A DNA stretch of 7,273 nt from an uncultured Caulobacteraceae bacterium (GTDB taxonomy: Bacteria; Pseudomonadota; Alphaproteobacteria; Caulobacterales; Caulobacteraceae), in the NCBI GenBank assembly GCA_946482375.1, contig CAMLRH010000131.1, forward strand, positions 1-7,273. The letters are read 5' to 3'. The notes under the pieces were generated by a model. The model had not been told where the DNA came from. It saw only the letters and a list, made by a program, of their open reading frames with translations, and searched no databases. This document shows positions 1 through 6,935 of this stretch, piece after piece. Every line of letters begins with the position of its first letter. Position 1 is the stretch's first letter. The translations under genes and the position numbers were made by a program.

Positions 1-426
1 CTCGACGCCTGGGACGGCTATCCGCCGGCCCGCGAGCGCGTCTACGCGGCGATGAAGGCGGCCAAGGCGACGCCGGTGGTGCTGTCGGGGGACAGCCACG
101 CCTTTTGGGCCAACAACCTGCATGATGCGGGCGGCCAGCGTGTGGCGGTGGAGTTCGGCACAACTGGCATCACCAGCCCGGGCGTCGGCGCGATCCTCGC
201 CGGCGCGCCGCTGGACCAGGGGTTGATGGAGCGCGCCAAGGAGGTCGTCTTCACCGACCAGGCGGCCAACGGCTTTGTGGTGCTGACGCTGACGCGCGAG
301 ACCGCGATCGCCGAGATGGTGGCGGTCTCGACGGTGTTTTCGCCGGAGTACCAGAGCCGCACGCTGAAACGCTTCCGCGCCGATGCGGCAGATGGCGGCG
401 TAGGCGCGGTTTCGGAGATTTCGTAA
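1..426 (+). CDS. PhoD-family alkaline phosphatase/phosphodiesterase, 3' end (partial)
   Basis: The reading frame is open from the first base to the TAA at 424-426, giving the last 141 residues of a protein whose start lies outside the window. Two features point to the C-terminal part of a PhoD-type metallophosphatase: a W-D-G-Y-P-P-A-R segment at the very beginning, and a GDSH motif in VVLSGDSHAFWANNL, followed by VAVEFGTTGITSPG. In PhoD enzymes the GD-x-H element carries metal ligands of the active site and the W-D-G-Y segment is conserved just before it. Family members hydrolyse phosphomono- or diesters and are normally exported, often by Tat, but the signal peptide would be off the left edge. 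The final 25 or so residues look like a non-conserved tail. The GT2 gene follows 46 bp downstream on the same strand, so cotranscription is possible but not shown. The family call is confident; the substrate cannot be told. Confidence 0.85.
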   Translation, partial: LDAWDGYPPARERVYAAMKAAKATPVVLSGDSHAFWANNLHDAGGQRVAVEFGTTGITSPGVGAILAGAPLDQGLMERAKEVVFTDQAANGFVVLTLTRETAIAEMVAVSTVFSPEYQSRTLKRFRADAADGGVGAVSEIS

Positions 427-472
427 GTCGTTCACCCTATTTTAGAGCGACGCAGCGAGGTTCGCGCGCAAG

Positions 473-1504
473 ATGCAGCTGCCGCTACACCGACCGCCGA
501 CCCTGAGCCTCGTCGTGCCCGTGCACAACGAGACGGGCTCCATCGACCCGTTCCTCGACCGGACGATCCCGGTGCTGAAAGGTCTGGCGAAGAACTTCGA
601 CTACGAAATCGTCTTCGTCGACGACGGCTCGACCGACGCCACGCTGGCCGAGCTGCTGGCGGCGCGGAAGGCCAATCCGCGGGTCAAGGTCGTCGCCCTC
701 TCGCGCAACTTCGGCAAGGACACGGCGCTGGCCGCGGGCCTGGCGCACGCCACCGGCAAGGGCGTTATCCCGATGGATGTCGACCTGCAGGATCCGCCCG
801 AGGTCATCCCGGAGATGTACGCCCACTGGCGCGCCGGCTTCGACGTGGTCAACGCCAAGCGCGCCGACCGCTCCTCCGACACCTGGCTGAAGCGGACGAC
901 GTCGCGGGCCTTCTACCGCGTCTTCAACAAGATGGCCGACCGGCCGATCCTGGAGGATGTCGGCGACTACCGGCTGCTCGACCGCCGGGTGATCGACGTC
1001 ATCAACCAGTTCCCCGAGCGCGCCCGCTTCATGAAGGGCTTGTTCTCGTGGGTCGGGTTCTCGCACACCACGGTCGAGTACCAGCGCGAGGAGCGCTTCG
1101 CCGGGACGACCAAGTGGAAGTACTGGAAGCTGTGGAACTTCGCCGTCGACGGCATCACAAGCTTCACGACCGTGCCGCTGAAGATCTGGACCTACATCGG
1201 CGCCTTCGTCGCCTTCCTGGGCTTCGCCTTCGCGGTCTATCTGATCATCCGAACGATGGTGCTGGGCGTCGATACGCCGGGCTACGCCTCGATCATGGTG
1301 GCGGTGCTGGGGCTGGGCGGCATGAACCTGCTGTCCCTTGGCGTCATCGGCGAATACCTCGGCCGCACCTACACCGAGGTGAAGGGCCGGCCGCTCTATA
1401 TCGTCGACAAGACCTTCGGCTTTGACAAAGCAACCCTTCCCCCTCGAGGGGGGAAGGGCAGGGTTGGGGGTGTGGCCGCCGCGTCGGGGCGAAAGGCGCC
1501 GTAG
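473..1504 (+). CDS. GtrB/DPM1-like family 2 glycosyltransferase with two C-terminal membrane helices
   Basis: This 343-residue protein probably transfers a sugar from a nucleotide donor to undecaprenyl phosphate at the inner face of the cytoplasmic membrane. Visible landmarks are LSLVVPVHNE at residues 11-20, DDGSTD at 50-55, the metal-binding MDVDLQDPPE at 101-110, GDYRLLDR at 164-171, an RxERFAGTTKW segment near 205-215, and two hydrophobic helices at about 236-262 and 272-296 joined by a short loop, as in GtrB, ArnC and DPM1 relatives. GEYLGRTYTEVKGRPLYIV (293-311) is the usual juxtamembrane end. ATG 473 is the only start after an in-frame TAG at 443-445; the Shine-Dalgarno is weak. The family would normally end soon after residue 315. 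Here residues from about 321 to the stop are encoded by the 152-bp repeat element, which also provides the TAG. The sugar is unknown. Confidence 0.9.
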   Translation: MQLPLHRPPTLSLVVPVHNETGSIDPFLDRTIPVLKGLAKNFDYEIVFVDDGSTDATLAELLAARKANPRVKVVALSRNFGKDTALAAGLAHATGKGVIPMDVDLQDPPEVIPEMYAHWRAGFDVVNAKRADRSSDTWLKRTTSRAFYRVFNKMADRPILEDVGDYRLLDRRVIDVINQFPERARFMKGLFSWVGFSHTTVEYQREERFAGTTKWKYWKLWNFAVDGITSFTTVPLKIWTYIGAFVAFLGFAFAVYLIIRTMVLGVDTPGYASIMVAVLGLGGMNLLSLGVIGEYLGRTYTEVKGRPLYIVDKTFGFDKATLPPRGGKGRVGGVAAASGRKAP

Positions 1505-1585
1505 GGCTCAGAGCCTCACGCGCGCAATCGCCGTCTCCCTGCCCTCACCCCCATCCCCGACCCTTCCCCCCTCGAGGGGGAAGGG
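1434..1585 (+). repeat. 152-bp palindromic intergenic element, copy 1 (BIME/MITE-like)
   Basis: The outer 25 bp (1434-1458 and 1561-1585) are exact reverse complements of each other, and each is itself nearly palindromic around a TCGA core (C-rich arm, TCGA, G-rich arm). Inside them, CAGGGTTGGGGGTG on the left mirrors CACCCCCATCCCCGA on the right, so imperfect terminal inverted repeats reach about 40 bp. A small central hairpin, GGCTC-A-GAGCC, lies at 1505-1515. An ungapped hand alignment with copy 2 (4603-4754) gives 124 of 152 matching bases in the same orientation. It lies between two convergent genes and overlaps the 3' end of both. No ORF of its own, no U-tract next to the hairpins and no clear target duplication were seen. 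A role in mRNA 3'-end stability, termination or simple dispersal as a non-autonomous element is inference. Confidence 0.85.
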
Positions 1586-1961
1586 AGGGCGCGAAGGCCC
1601 AGACCTTGGAGAGCACAAAGGTGGCGGGCGGCACCAGCGCCACCACGACCAGAAGGCTCGCCCAGAAGGGCCAGCCCAGCCGCACGGTCAGCCCGTAGAC
1701 GATGGCCTGGTTCAGGATGAACCCCGCCACGGCCAACACGCAGAATTTCAGAAAGGCGCGCAGCCGCCAGGGCTCCACCCGGAACGTCACGACGGCGTTG
1801 CCGAGGTAGGAGACGCACAGCGCCACGCAGAAGGCCACCGTGTTGGCGGTGAGCGGCGCCATGCCGAGCCAGCGGGCGGCGGACAGGGCGACGATCACAT
1901 GGGTGACGCTGGCCGCTACGCCGATGACGGCGAACCAGGGCAGCTCCCTGCGGACGCTCAT
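1545..1961 (-). CDS. GtrA-family small membrane protein (putative lipid-linked sugar flippase)
   Basis: This 138-residue hydrophobic protein has four predicted membrane helices (about 9-30, 36-58, 70-92 and 96-120). GtrA hallmarks are the FAVIGVAASVTHVIV start, the NTVAFCVALCVSYLGNAVVTF segment in two parts around residues 40-60, and FILNQAIVYG at 81-90. GtrA proteins are thought to flip undecaprenyl-phosphate-linked sugars across the inner membrane or to assist the partner glycosyltransferase. ATG 1961 is chosen because it overlaps the TGA of the upstream methyltransferase as ATGA (1961-1958), a standard translational-coupling arrangement; the same frame is open far upstream but only as the methyltransferase shadow. 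The last 13 residues (SLPPRGGKGRGWG) and the stop codon are encoded by the intergenic element at 1434-1585. The GT2 gene converging from the other side is its likely functional partner. Confidence 0.85.
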   Translation of the reverse strand: MSVRRELPWFAVIGVAASVTHVIVALSAARWLGMAPLTANTVAFCVALCVSYLGNAVVTFRVEPWRLRAFLKFCVLAVAGFILNQAIVYGLTVRLGWPFWASLLVVVALVPPATFVLSKVWAFAPSLPPRGGKGRGWG

Positions 1962-2683
1962 CCCTTGCGGCCGATGATGACGATGGAGAGGCCGAAGGGC
2001 AGCGAACCGCGCTTGAGCCAGGCCGCCTCCGAAGCGAACAGCTTTTCGAGGATGGCGTTCACCGGCTTCGACGGCATGGCGTCGTCGGCGGCCTTCGAGC
2101 CGGTGATGTTCTTCAGGATGCGCACCGCCGCCGCCGGCAGGAAGAGGAGCGAATTGAAGTAGCTGGCGCGGCGGACCGTCAGGCCCGCGTCCTCGAACAG
2201 CTTCACCATCTCCTTGCGGGTATAGCGGCGCTTGTGGTGGTGCAGCTCGTCGTGGTGGCTCCACATCCACTGGTAGGCCGGCACGGTGGCGATCAGCCAG
2301 CCTCCGGGGACCAGCAGGCTGGTCAGCGCCCTGACCGCGCCCTCGTCGTCGTCGACGTGCTCGATGACGTCGAAGCAGGCGACCGCGTCGAAGCTTTCGG
2401 GCTGGTAGGGCAGGCCGTCGGGCAGGAGGCCGTGGTCGACCTGCACGCCCCAATGCTCGGCGACATACTGGCGCGACGGCTCGTCCGGCTCCATCGCCCG
2501 CACGGTCCCGAAGCGGCTGAGCAGGCGCAGGTTGCCGCCCGCGCCGCAGCCCGCCTCCAGGATGCGCGCATTCTCAGGCAGGCCGAGGTCGCCGATCAGC
2601 GTCGACAGGATCTGCCGGCGCCCGGCGAACCACCAGTGGTCCTGCTCCAGCGCCTGTATGCGCTCGTAGATGACGCGTTCCAT
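1958..2683 (-). CDS. class I SAM-dependent methyltransferase
   Basis: This 241-residue cytosolic methyltransferase has a Rossmann-type SAM-binding fold. Motif I is ILEAGCGAGGNL at residues 41-52. The acidic end of strand 2 is MEPD at 64-67, CFDVIEHVDDD at 103-113 is the motif II/III region, and PGGWLIATVPAY at 126-137 is the strand-5 segment. The N-terminal HWWFAGRR (16-23) and the WSHHDELHHHKRRY stretch (141-154) are typical of a subgroup often encoded beside GtrA and GT2 genes in surface-polysaccharide regions, where a glycan or lipid-linked precursor is the presumed substrate; this is context-based inference. ATG 2683 is preferred because MERVIYERIQALE matches the usual family N-terminus; a GTG three codons upstream (2692) is possible. 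Neither start has a good Shine-Dalgarno. It is first in a two-gene operon with the GtrA gene (ATGA overlap) and divergent from the membrane protein gene at 2775. Confidence 0.88.
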   Translation of the reverse strand: MERVIYERIQALEQDHWWFAGRRQILSTLIGDLGLPENARILEAGCGAGGNLRLLSRFGTVRAMEPDEPSRQYVAEHWGVQVDHGLLPDGLPYQPESFDAVACFDVIEHVDDDEGAVRALTSLLVPGGWLIATVPAYQWMWSHHDELHHHKRRYTRKEMVKLFEDAGLTVRRASYFNSLLFLPAAAVRILKNITGSKAADDAMPSKPVNAILEKLFASEAAWLKRGSLPFGLSIVIIGRKG

Positions 2684-2734
2684 GAGCCGCACGCCTAGCC
2701 GAAACAGGTTACCGGCGCACCAACGGCGTTAACC

Positions 2735-2751
2735 GTGAACCATTTGGTCAC
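2735..2751. promoter_or_regulatory. imperfect inverted repeat, possible operator
   Basis: GTGAACC (2735-2741), a 4-nt ATTT spacer and GGTCAC (2746-2751) form an inverted repeat with a single unpaired A. It lies in the 91-bp gap between the divergent methyltransferase and membrane-protein genes and ends 7 bp before the -10-like box at 2759-2766, where a bound regulator could block polymerase. No specific regulator family is recognised. A short chance palindrome is a real alternative. Confidence 0.2.
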
Positions 2752-2758
2752 AGCTTCG

Positions 2759-2766
2759 GCTATAGC
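2759..2766. promoter_or_regulatory. candidate -10 element of Caulobacter-type housekeeping promoter
   Basis: GCTATAGC matches the alphaproteobacterial (Caulobacter) housekeeping -10 pattern GCTANAWC at seven of eight positions. It ends 8 bp before the GTG start of the polytopic membrane protein, so transcription would begin at or a base or two before the start codon. TTGGTCA at 2744-2750 could serve as a -35 element, but the 8-bp separation is short. The box is its own reverse complement, so it could also fire toward the methyltransferase. Weak evidence, based on pattern only. Confidence 0.3.
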
Positions 2767-2774
2767 GACGGTTC

Positions 2775-4238
2775 GTGGCCCGCGACTTGAAACTCTTCCA
2801 CACCATCCCGCCGCTGCTGGTTCCGGCGCTGGCGGCGGTCATCATGTATGCGGTGGTGCTGTTCGCGGGGCAGGTGCTCTACGACGCCGACACCTTCTGG
2901 CACATCGCCGCCGGCGAACTGATGCTGGACACCCGCCAGGTCATCCACACCGACCCCTTCTCGCACACCATGCCGGGCAAGGAGTGGCAGACCCACGAGT
3001 GGTTCTCCGAAATCCTGATGGCGCTGTCGTACAGAGCCGGTGGCTGGAACGGCGTGGTTATGCTGGGCGGCGTCGCGGCCGGCGCCGCGGCGGCCATGAT
3101 CGCGGCCTGGGTGTCGCGCTTCGCCCCGCCGCTGACGACGCTGGTCGCCGTGATCCTCGGGCTCGGCACGCTGGTGCCGAGCCTGCTGGTCCGCCCGCAC
3201 ATGCTGGCCATGCCGCTGATGGTGGCCTGGGTCATCGCGCTGTTGCTGGCGCGGGAAAAGGACCGCGCCCCGCCGCTCTGGCTCATCCCGGCGATGACGC
3301 TGTGGGCCAACCTGCACGGCTCCTACGTCTTTGGCCTCGCGCTGCTCGGACCGTTCGCGCTGGAGGCGCTGATCGCCGCGCCGCGCGCGAAGTGGTTCGA
3401 CGTCATCTGGCGCTGGGGGCTGTTCGGTCTCGCCTGCCTGTTCGCGGCGCTGGTCACCCCGCACGGACTGGAGGGGCTGATCCATCCCTTCCAGCTGATG
3501 ACCATGACGAGCCTGCCCGACATCGTCGAATGGCGCCCGCTCGACTTCTCCAAGGCCAAGGCCGCCGAAGCCGCCATCATCGCGGTGATCTTCGTCGCCA
3601 TGACGCGCGGCGTGCGCGTGCCGATCGTGCGGCTGGGCGTCCTGCTCCTCCTGCTGCACATGGCCTTGCAGCACACCCGTCACGTGGTGCCGCTCGGCCT
3701 CGTCGCTCCGCTGCTGTTAGCCGAGCCCATCGGCCGGGCGGTGGCGGACGGCTACGAGGGCGGGCTCGCCAAGCGCATGAAGCCGATCCTCGTCGCGGCC
3801 CTCGTCGGCCTGATCGCCGTGACGGCGGTTCGTTTCGCCAATCCGCTGGTCCGCAAGGACGGCTACCACGCGCCGATCTCGGCCTTCGAGGCCGTGCCCG
3901 CCGACCTGCGCGACAAGCCGGTGCTGAACAGCTACGGCCTGGGCGGCTACCTGATCTTCAAGGGCGTAAAGGTGTTCATCGACGGCCGTGCCGACATGTA
4001 CGGCGACGCCTTCACCAAGCGCTACCTGACCATCGCGCGGGGCAACACCGCCGAGCTCGACAAGGCCATCGAGGAGTTCGACATCCAGTGGATGTTCCTC
4101 GACAGCAACGCCATCCTGATCCGCATCATGGAGCAGAAGCCGGGCTGGCGGCGGCTGCACAAGGACGGCGTCGCCACGATCTACGTCCGCGACGACTACG
4201 GCCGCTCGGTGAGGGCGCCGTCCTCCACGACCCGGTAG
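2775..4238 (+). CDS. polytopic inner-membrane protein, GT-C-like, function unknown
   Basis: This 487-residue protein has roughly ten hydrophobic segments between residues 12 and 352 and a soluble C-terminal domain from about 362. The first helix is followed by [17 protein letters not shown] (35-51), then HTDPFSHT...[12 protein letters not shown] (58-79), WANLHGSY (177-184), [12 protein letters not shown] (228-239) and, in the soluble part, [20 protein letters not shown] (385-404) then RADMYGD (405-411). I recognise this as a recurrent uncharacterised bacterial membrane family. The D-A-D in the first periplasmic loop after helix 1 recalls GT-C glycosyltransferases such as ArnT/PMT, which use a polyprenyl-linked sugar donor; that is inference. 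GTG 2775 is the only early start after an in-frame TAG at 2763-2765. There is no Shine-Dalgarno, which fits a leaderless message from the -10 box just upstream. The last 14 codons overlap hisI in antisense. Confidence 0.75.
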   Translation: MARDLKLFHTIPPLLVPALAAVIMYAVVLFAGQVLYDADTFWHIAAGELMLDTRQVIHTDPFSHTMPGKEWQTHEWFSEILMALSYRAGGWNGVVMLGGVAAGAAAAMIAAWVSRFAPPLTTLVAVILGLGTLVPSLLVRPHMLAMPLMVAWVIALLLAREKDRAPPLWLIPAMTLWANLHGSYVFGLALLGPFALEALIAAPRAKWFDVIWRWGLFGLACLFAALVTPHGLEGLIHPFQLMTMTSLPDIVEWRPLDFSKAKAAEAAIIAVIFVAMTRGVRVPIVRLGVLLLLLHMALQHTRHVVPLGLVAPLLLAEPIGRAVADGYEGGLAKRMKPILVAALVGLIAVTAVRFANPLVRKDGYHAPISAFEAVPADLRDKPVLNSYGLGGYLIFKGVKVFIDGRADMYGDAFTKRYLTIARGNTAELDKAIEEFDIQWMFLDSNAILIRIMEQKPGWRRLHKDGVATIYVRDDYGRSVRAPSSTTR

Positions 4239-4588
4239 AAGCACGATCGGAAGCCGACGTGGCAGGCGCCGCCGTCGCCCTGCGGCAGCACCTTCAAGAG
4301 CACCGCGTCCTGGTCGCAGTCGACGCGAACCTCGACGACCTTCTGCACCTGGCCGGAGCTTTCGCCCTTCTTCCAGAGGCTGTTGCGCGAACGGCTGAAG
4401 TAGTGCGCCTCGCCGGTGTCGAGGGTGAGCCGCAGCGCCTGCGCGTTCATCCACGCCAGCATCAGCACCTCGCCCGTTTCCGCATGCTGAGCAACCGCCG
4501 CGACGAGGCCGCTGGCGTCGAAGCGCGGCGCCAGCACGGTCCCGCGTTCGAGGTCTTCGGTAGAGGTGGCGGTAGGAAACTCGGCCAT
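4196..4588 (-). CDS. hisI: phosphoribosyl-AMP cyclohydrolase HisI
   Basis: This 130-residue cytosolic enzyme opens the adenine ring of phosphoribosyl-AMP in the third step of histidine synthesis, yielding ProFAR. The family signatures are complete: VLMLAWMN (41-48), [17 protein letters not shown] (63-79), [19 protein letters not shown] (82-100), [10 protein letters not shown] (108-117). The DCDQD cluster (D90, C91, D92, D94) supplies Mg and Zn ligands, and C109 and C116 complete the Zn site. It is the stand-alone form, with no HisE domain fused. ATG 4588 is chosen because GAGGG lies 4 bp upstream; a GTG at 4603 would add five non-conserved residues and starts at the edge of the repeat element. 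The gene lies downstream of folE on the same strand, separated by that element, and its 3' end overlaps the membrane-protein gene by 43 nt (4196-4238). Confidence 0.95.
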   Translation of the reverse strand: MAEFPTATSTEDLERGTVLAPRFDASGLVAAVAQHAETGEVLMLAWMNAQALRLTLDTGEAHYFSRSRNSLWKKGESSGQVQKVVEVRVDCDQDAVLLKVLPQGDGGACHVGFRSCFYRVVEDGALTERP

Positions 4589-4602
4589 GACGCCCTCATA
4601 CA

Positions 4603-4754
4603 CCCCTCCCCCTCGATGGGGGAGGGGCAGGGGTGGGGGTGTGGCCGCTGAGATGGGGCGAGAGGCGCAGATGGGCTCCGAGCCGACAGCGGCTCACCAT
4701 CATCTCCCTGCACTCACCCCCATCCCCGGCCCTTCCCCCATCGAGGGGGAAGGG
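4603..4754 (+). repeat. 152-bp palindromic intergenic element, copy 2 (BIME/MITE-like)
   Basis: Same length and orientation as the element at 1434-1585. The left hairpin (4603-4627) has perfect 10-bp arms around TCGAT; the right hairpin (4730-4754) has perfect 10-bp arms around ATCGA. The two are reverse complements except for one C-G versus T-A base pair at matching stem positions, a compensated change. The centre holds GGCTC-C-GAGCC (4674-4684), overlapped by a 6-bp stem GAGCCG/CGGCTC with loop ACAG (4680-4695). The element fills almost the whole folE-hisI gap: only three further Gs separate it from the folE stop codon at 4758, and 14 bp separate it from the hisI ATG. It would be transcribed within any folE-hisI message and could terminate, stabilise or process it, although no U-tract marks an intrinsic terminator. 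Confidence 0.85.
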
Positions 4755-4757
4755 GGG

Positions 4758-5384
4758 TTATCCCTTCGCGAAATCCAGGAACCGCCGCTGCAGTTCCTTG
4801 TCGGTCTTGAAGACGCCGGTGAACTGGGTGGTGATGGTGCTGACGTGGCGGTGGTGGACGCCGCGGGTGGTCATGCACTGGTGGGCCGCGTCGATGAGGA
4901 CGGCGACGCCGGCGGGCTTCAGGCTATCGGTAATGGCGTCGGCGATCTGCTGGGTCATCGTCTCCTGGGTCTGGAGACGTCGCGCGAAGATCTCGACGAC
5001 CTTGGCCAGCTTGGAGATGCCCACGACCCGGTTCGTCGGCATGTAGGCGACGAAGGCCTTGCCGAGGAAGGGCGCCATGTGGTGCTCGCAGTGGCTCTCG
5101 ACCTCGATGTCGCGCAGCATGACGATGTCGTCGTAGCCCTGCACGTCCTCGAAAGTGCGGTTGAGCTCCTTGGCCGGGTCGGCCTGGTAGCCGCTGAACC
5201 ACTCGCCATAGGCGTCGACGACGCGCTTGGGGGTGTCGAGCACGCCTTCGCGGCGCGGGTCGTCGCCGGCCCAGGCGATCAGCGTGCGGACGGCCTCCAT
5301 GGCCTCCTCGCGCGTCGGGCGCTTGATGGGCTCGAGGTCGTCGGCGATGCCGATCAGGTTACGATCGCGGCTCAAGGCGTCCAT
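4758..5384 (-). CDS. folE: GTP cyclohydrolase I FolE
   Basis: This 208-residue cytosolic enzyme converts GTP to 7,8-dihydroneopterin triphosphate, the first step of tetrahydrofolate synthesis; the family forms a homodecamer. The classical type-I signatures are all present: GDDPRREGVLDTPKRV (40-55), the zinc/substrate segment ESHCEHHMAPF (96-106), VGISKLAKVVEIFARRLQ (121-138), QETMTQQIAD (140-149), and AAHQCMTTRGV (166-176). C99, H102 and C170 correspond to the zinc ligands C110, H113 and C181 of the E. coli enzyme. Length is normal. ATG 5384 is the natural start, with no strong Shine-Dalgarno. It is divergent from cysS and followed by hisI on the same strand after a 152-bp repeat element that begins immediately beyond the TAA. 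Nothing in the sequence suggests a defect. Confusion with the unrelated FolE2 is excluded by the type-I motifs. Confidence 0.97.
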   Translation of the reverse strand: MDALSRDRNLIGIADDLEPIKRPTREEAMEAVRTLIAWAGDDPRREGVLDTPKRVVDAYGEWFSGYQADPAKELNRTFEDVQGYDDIVMLRDIEVESHCEHHMAPFLGKAFVAYMPTNRVVGISKLAKVVEIFARRLQTQETMTQQIADAITDSLKPAGVAVLIDAAHQCMTTRGVHHRHVSTITTQFTGVFKTDKELQRRFLDFAKG

Positions 5385-5548
5385 TTTGGCTTTGGTATCC
5401 CAGGGCTGAGTTGCGCCGGAGCGCCTCTCGCCCCGGAATTACGCGTGCCACCCTCCACAGCGAAGGCTGACCCGTGGCCTCGCCTTCTCCGCAAAGCTAT
5501 ATGGGGCAACCCTATCGCTCGACAACCTCTGCCGTTACGTCAAACCGC
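5385..5548. promoter_or_regulatory. divergent folE/cysS intergenic region
   Basis: These 164 bp separate the folE and cysS start codons and must contain the promoter for each unless there is distant readthrough. On the plus strand GCTATATG at 5496-5503 resembles the GCTANAWC -10 pattern (seven of eight), and GTGGCCT at 5474-5480 sits about 15 bp upstream as a poor -35; transcription would then start around 5510 and leave a leader of about 40 nt. No matching box was found for folE. No riboswitch, T-box stem or extended hairpin is apparent. Confidence 0.35.
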
Positions 5549-6934
<1,386 letters not shown>

Positions 6935-6935
6935 G

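Noticed and set aside
485..1066. 193-codon open frame (-) inside the GT2 gene
   Set aside because: Antisense shadow of the GT2 coding sequence, with no motif of its own and a biased composition.
1434..1458. Intrinsic terminator at the end of the GT2 gene
   Set aside because: The hairpin is strong, but no run of T follows it; it is followed by G-rich sequence and lies before the stop codon. The same holds for the hairpins at 1561-1585, 4603-4627 and 4730-4754.
1422..2162. Open frame (+) across the GT2 3' end, the repeat and the GtrA/methyltransferase region
   Set aside because: Its translation is low-complexity Pro/Gly/Arg/His-rich sequence from reading GC-rich genes in the wrong strand; the opposite-strand genes have clear family motifs and an ATGA junction.
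2735..4651. 638-codon open frame (+) overlapping the membrane protein and hisI
   Set aside because: It is longer than the real gene but is Arg/Ala/Gly/Pro-biased with no recognisable motif; the 2775 frame gives ordered membrane helices and conserved-looking segments.
1434..4754. CRISPR array
   Set aside because: There are just two copies 3.2 kb apart, with genes in between and no short regular spacers.
4599..4760. Target-site duplication flanking the repeat elements
   Set aside because: TA dinucleotides lie near both ends of copy 2, but copy 1 has no matching flank, so no duplication can be claimed.
5474..5548. N-terminal extension of CysS from GTG 5474
   Set aside because: The 25 residues match nothing typical of CysS, whose usual N-terminus begins at the ATG at 5549; the stretch also contains the best -10 candidate.
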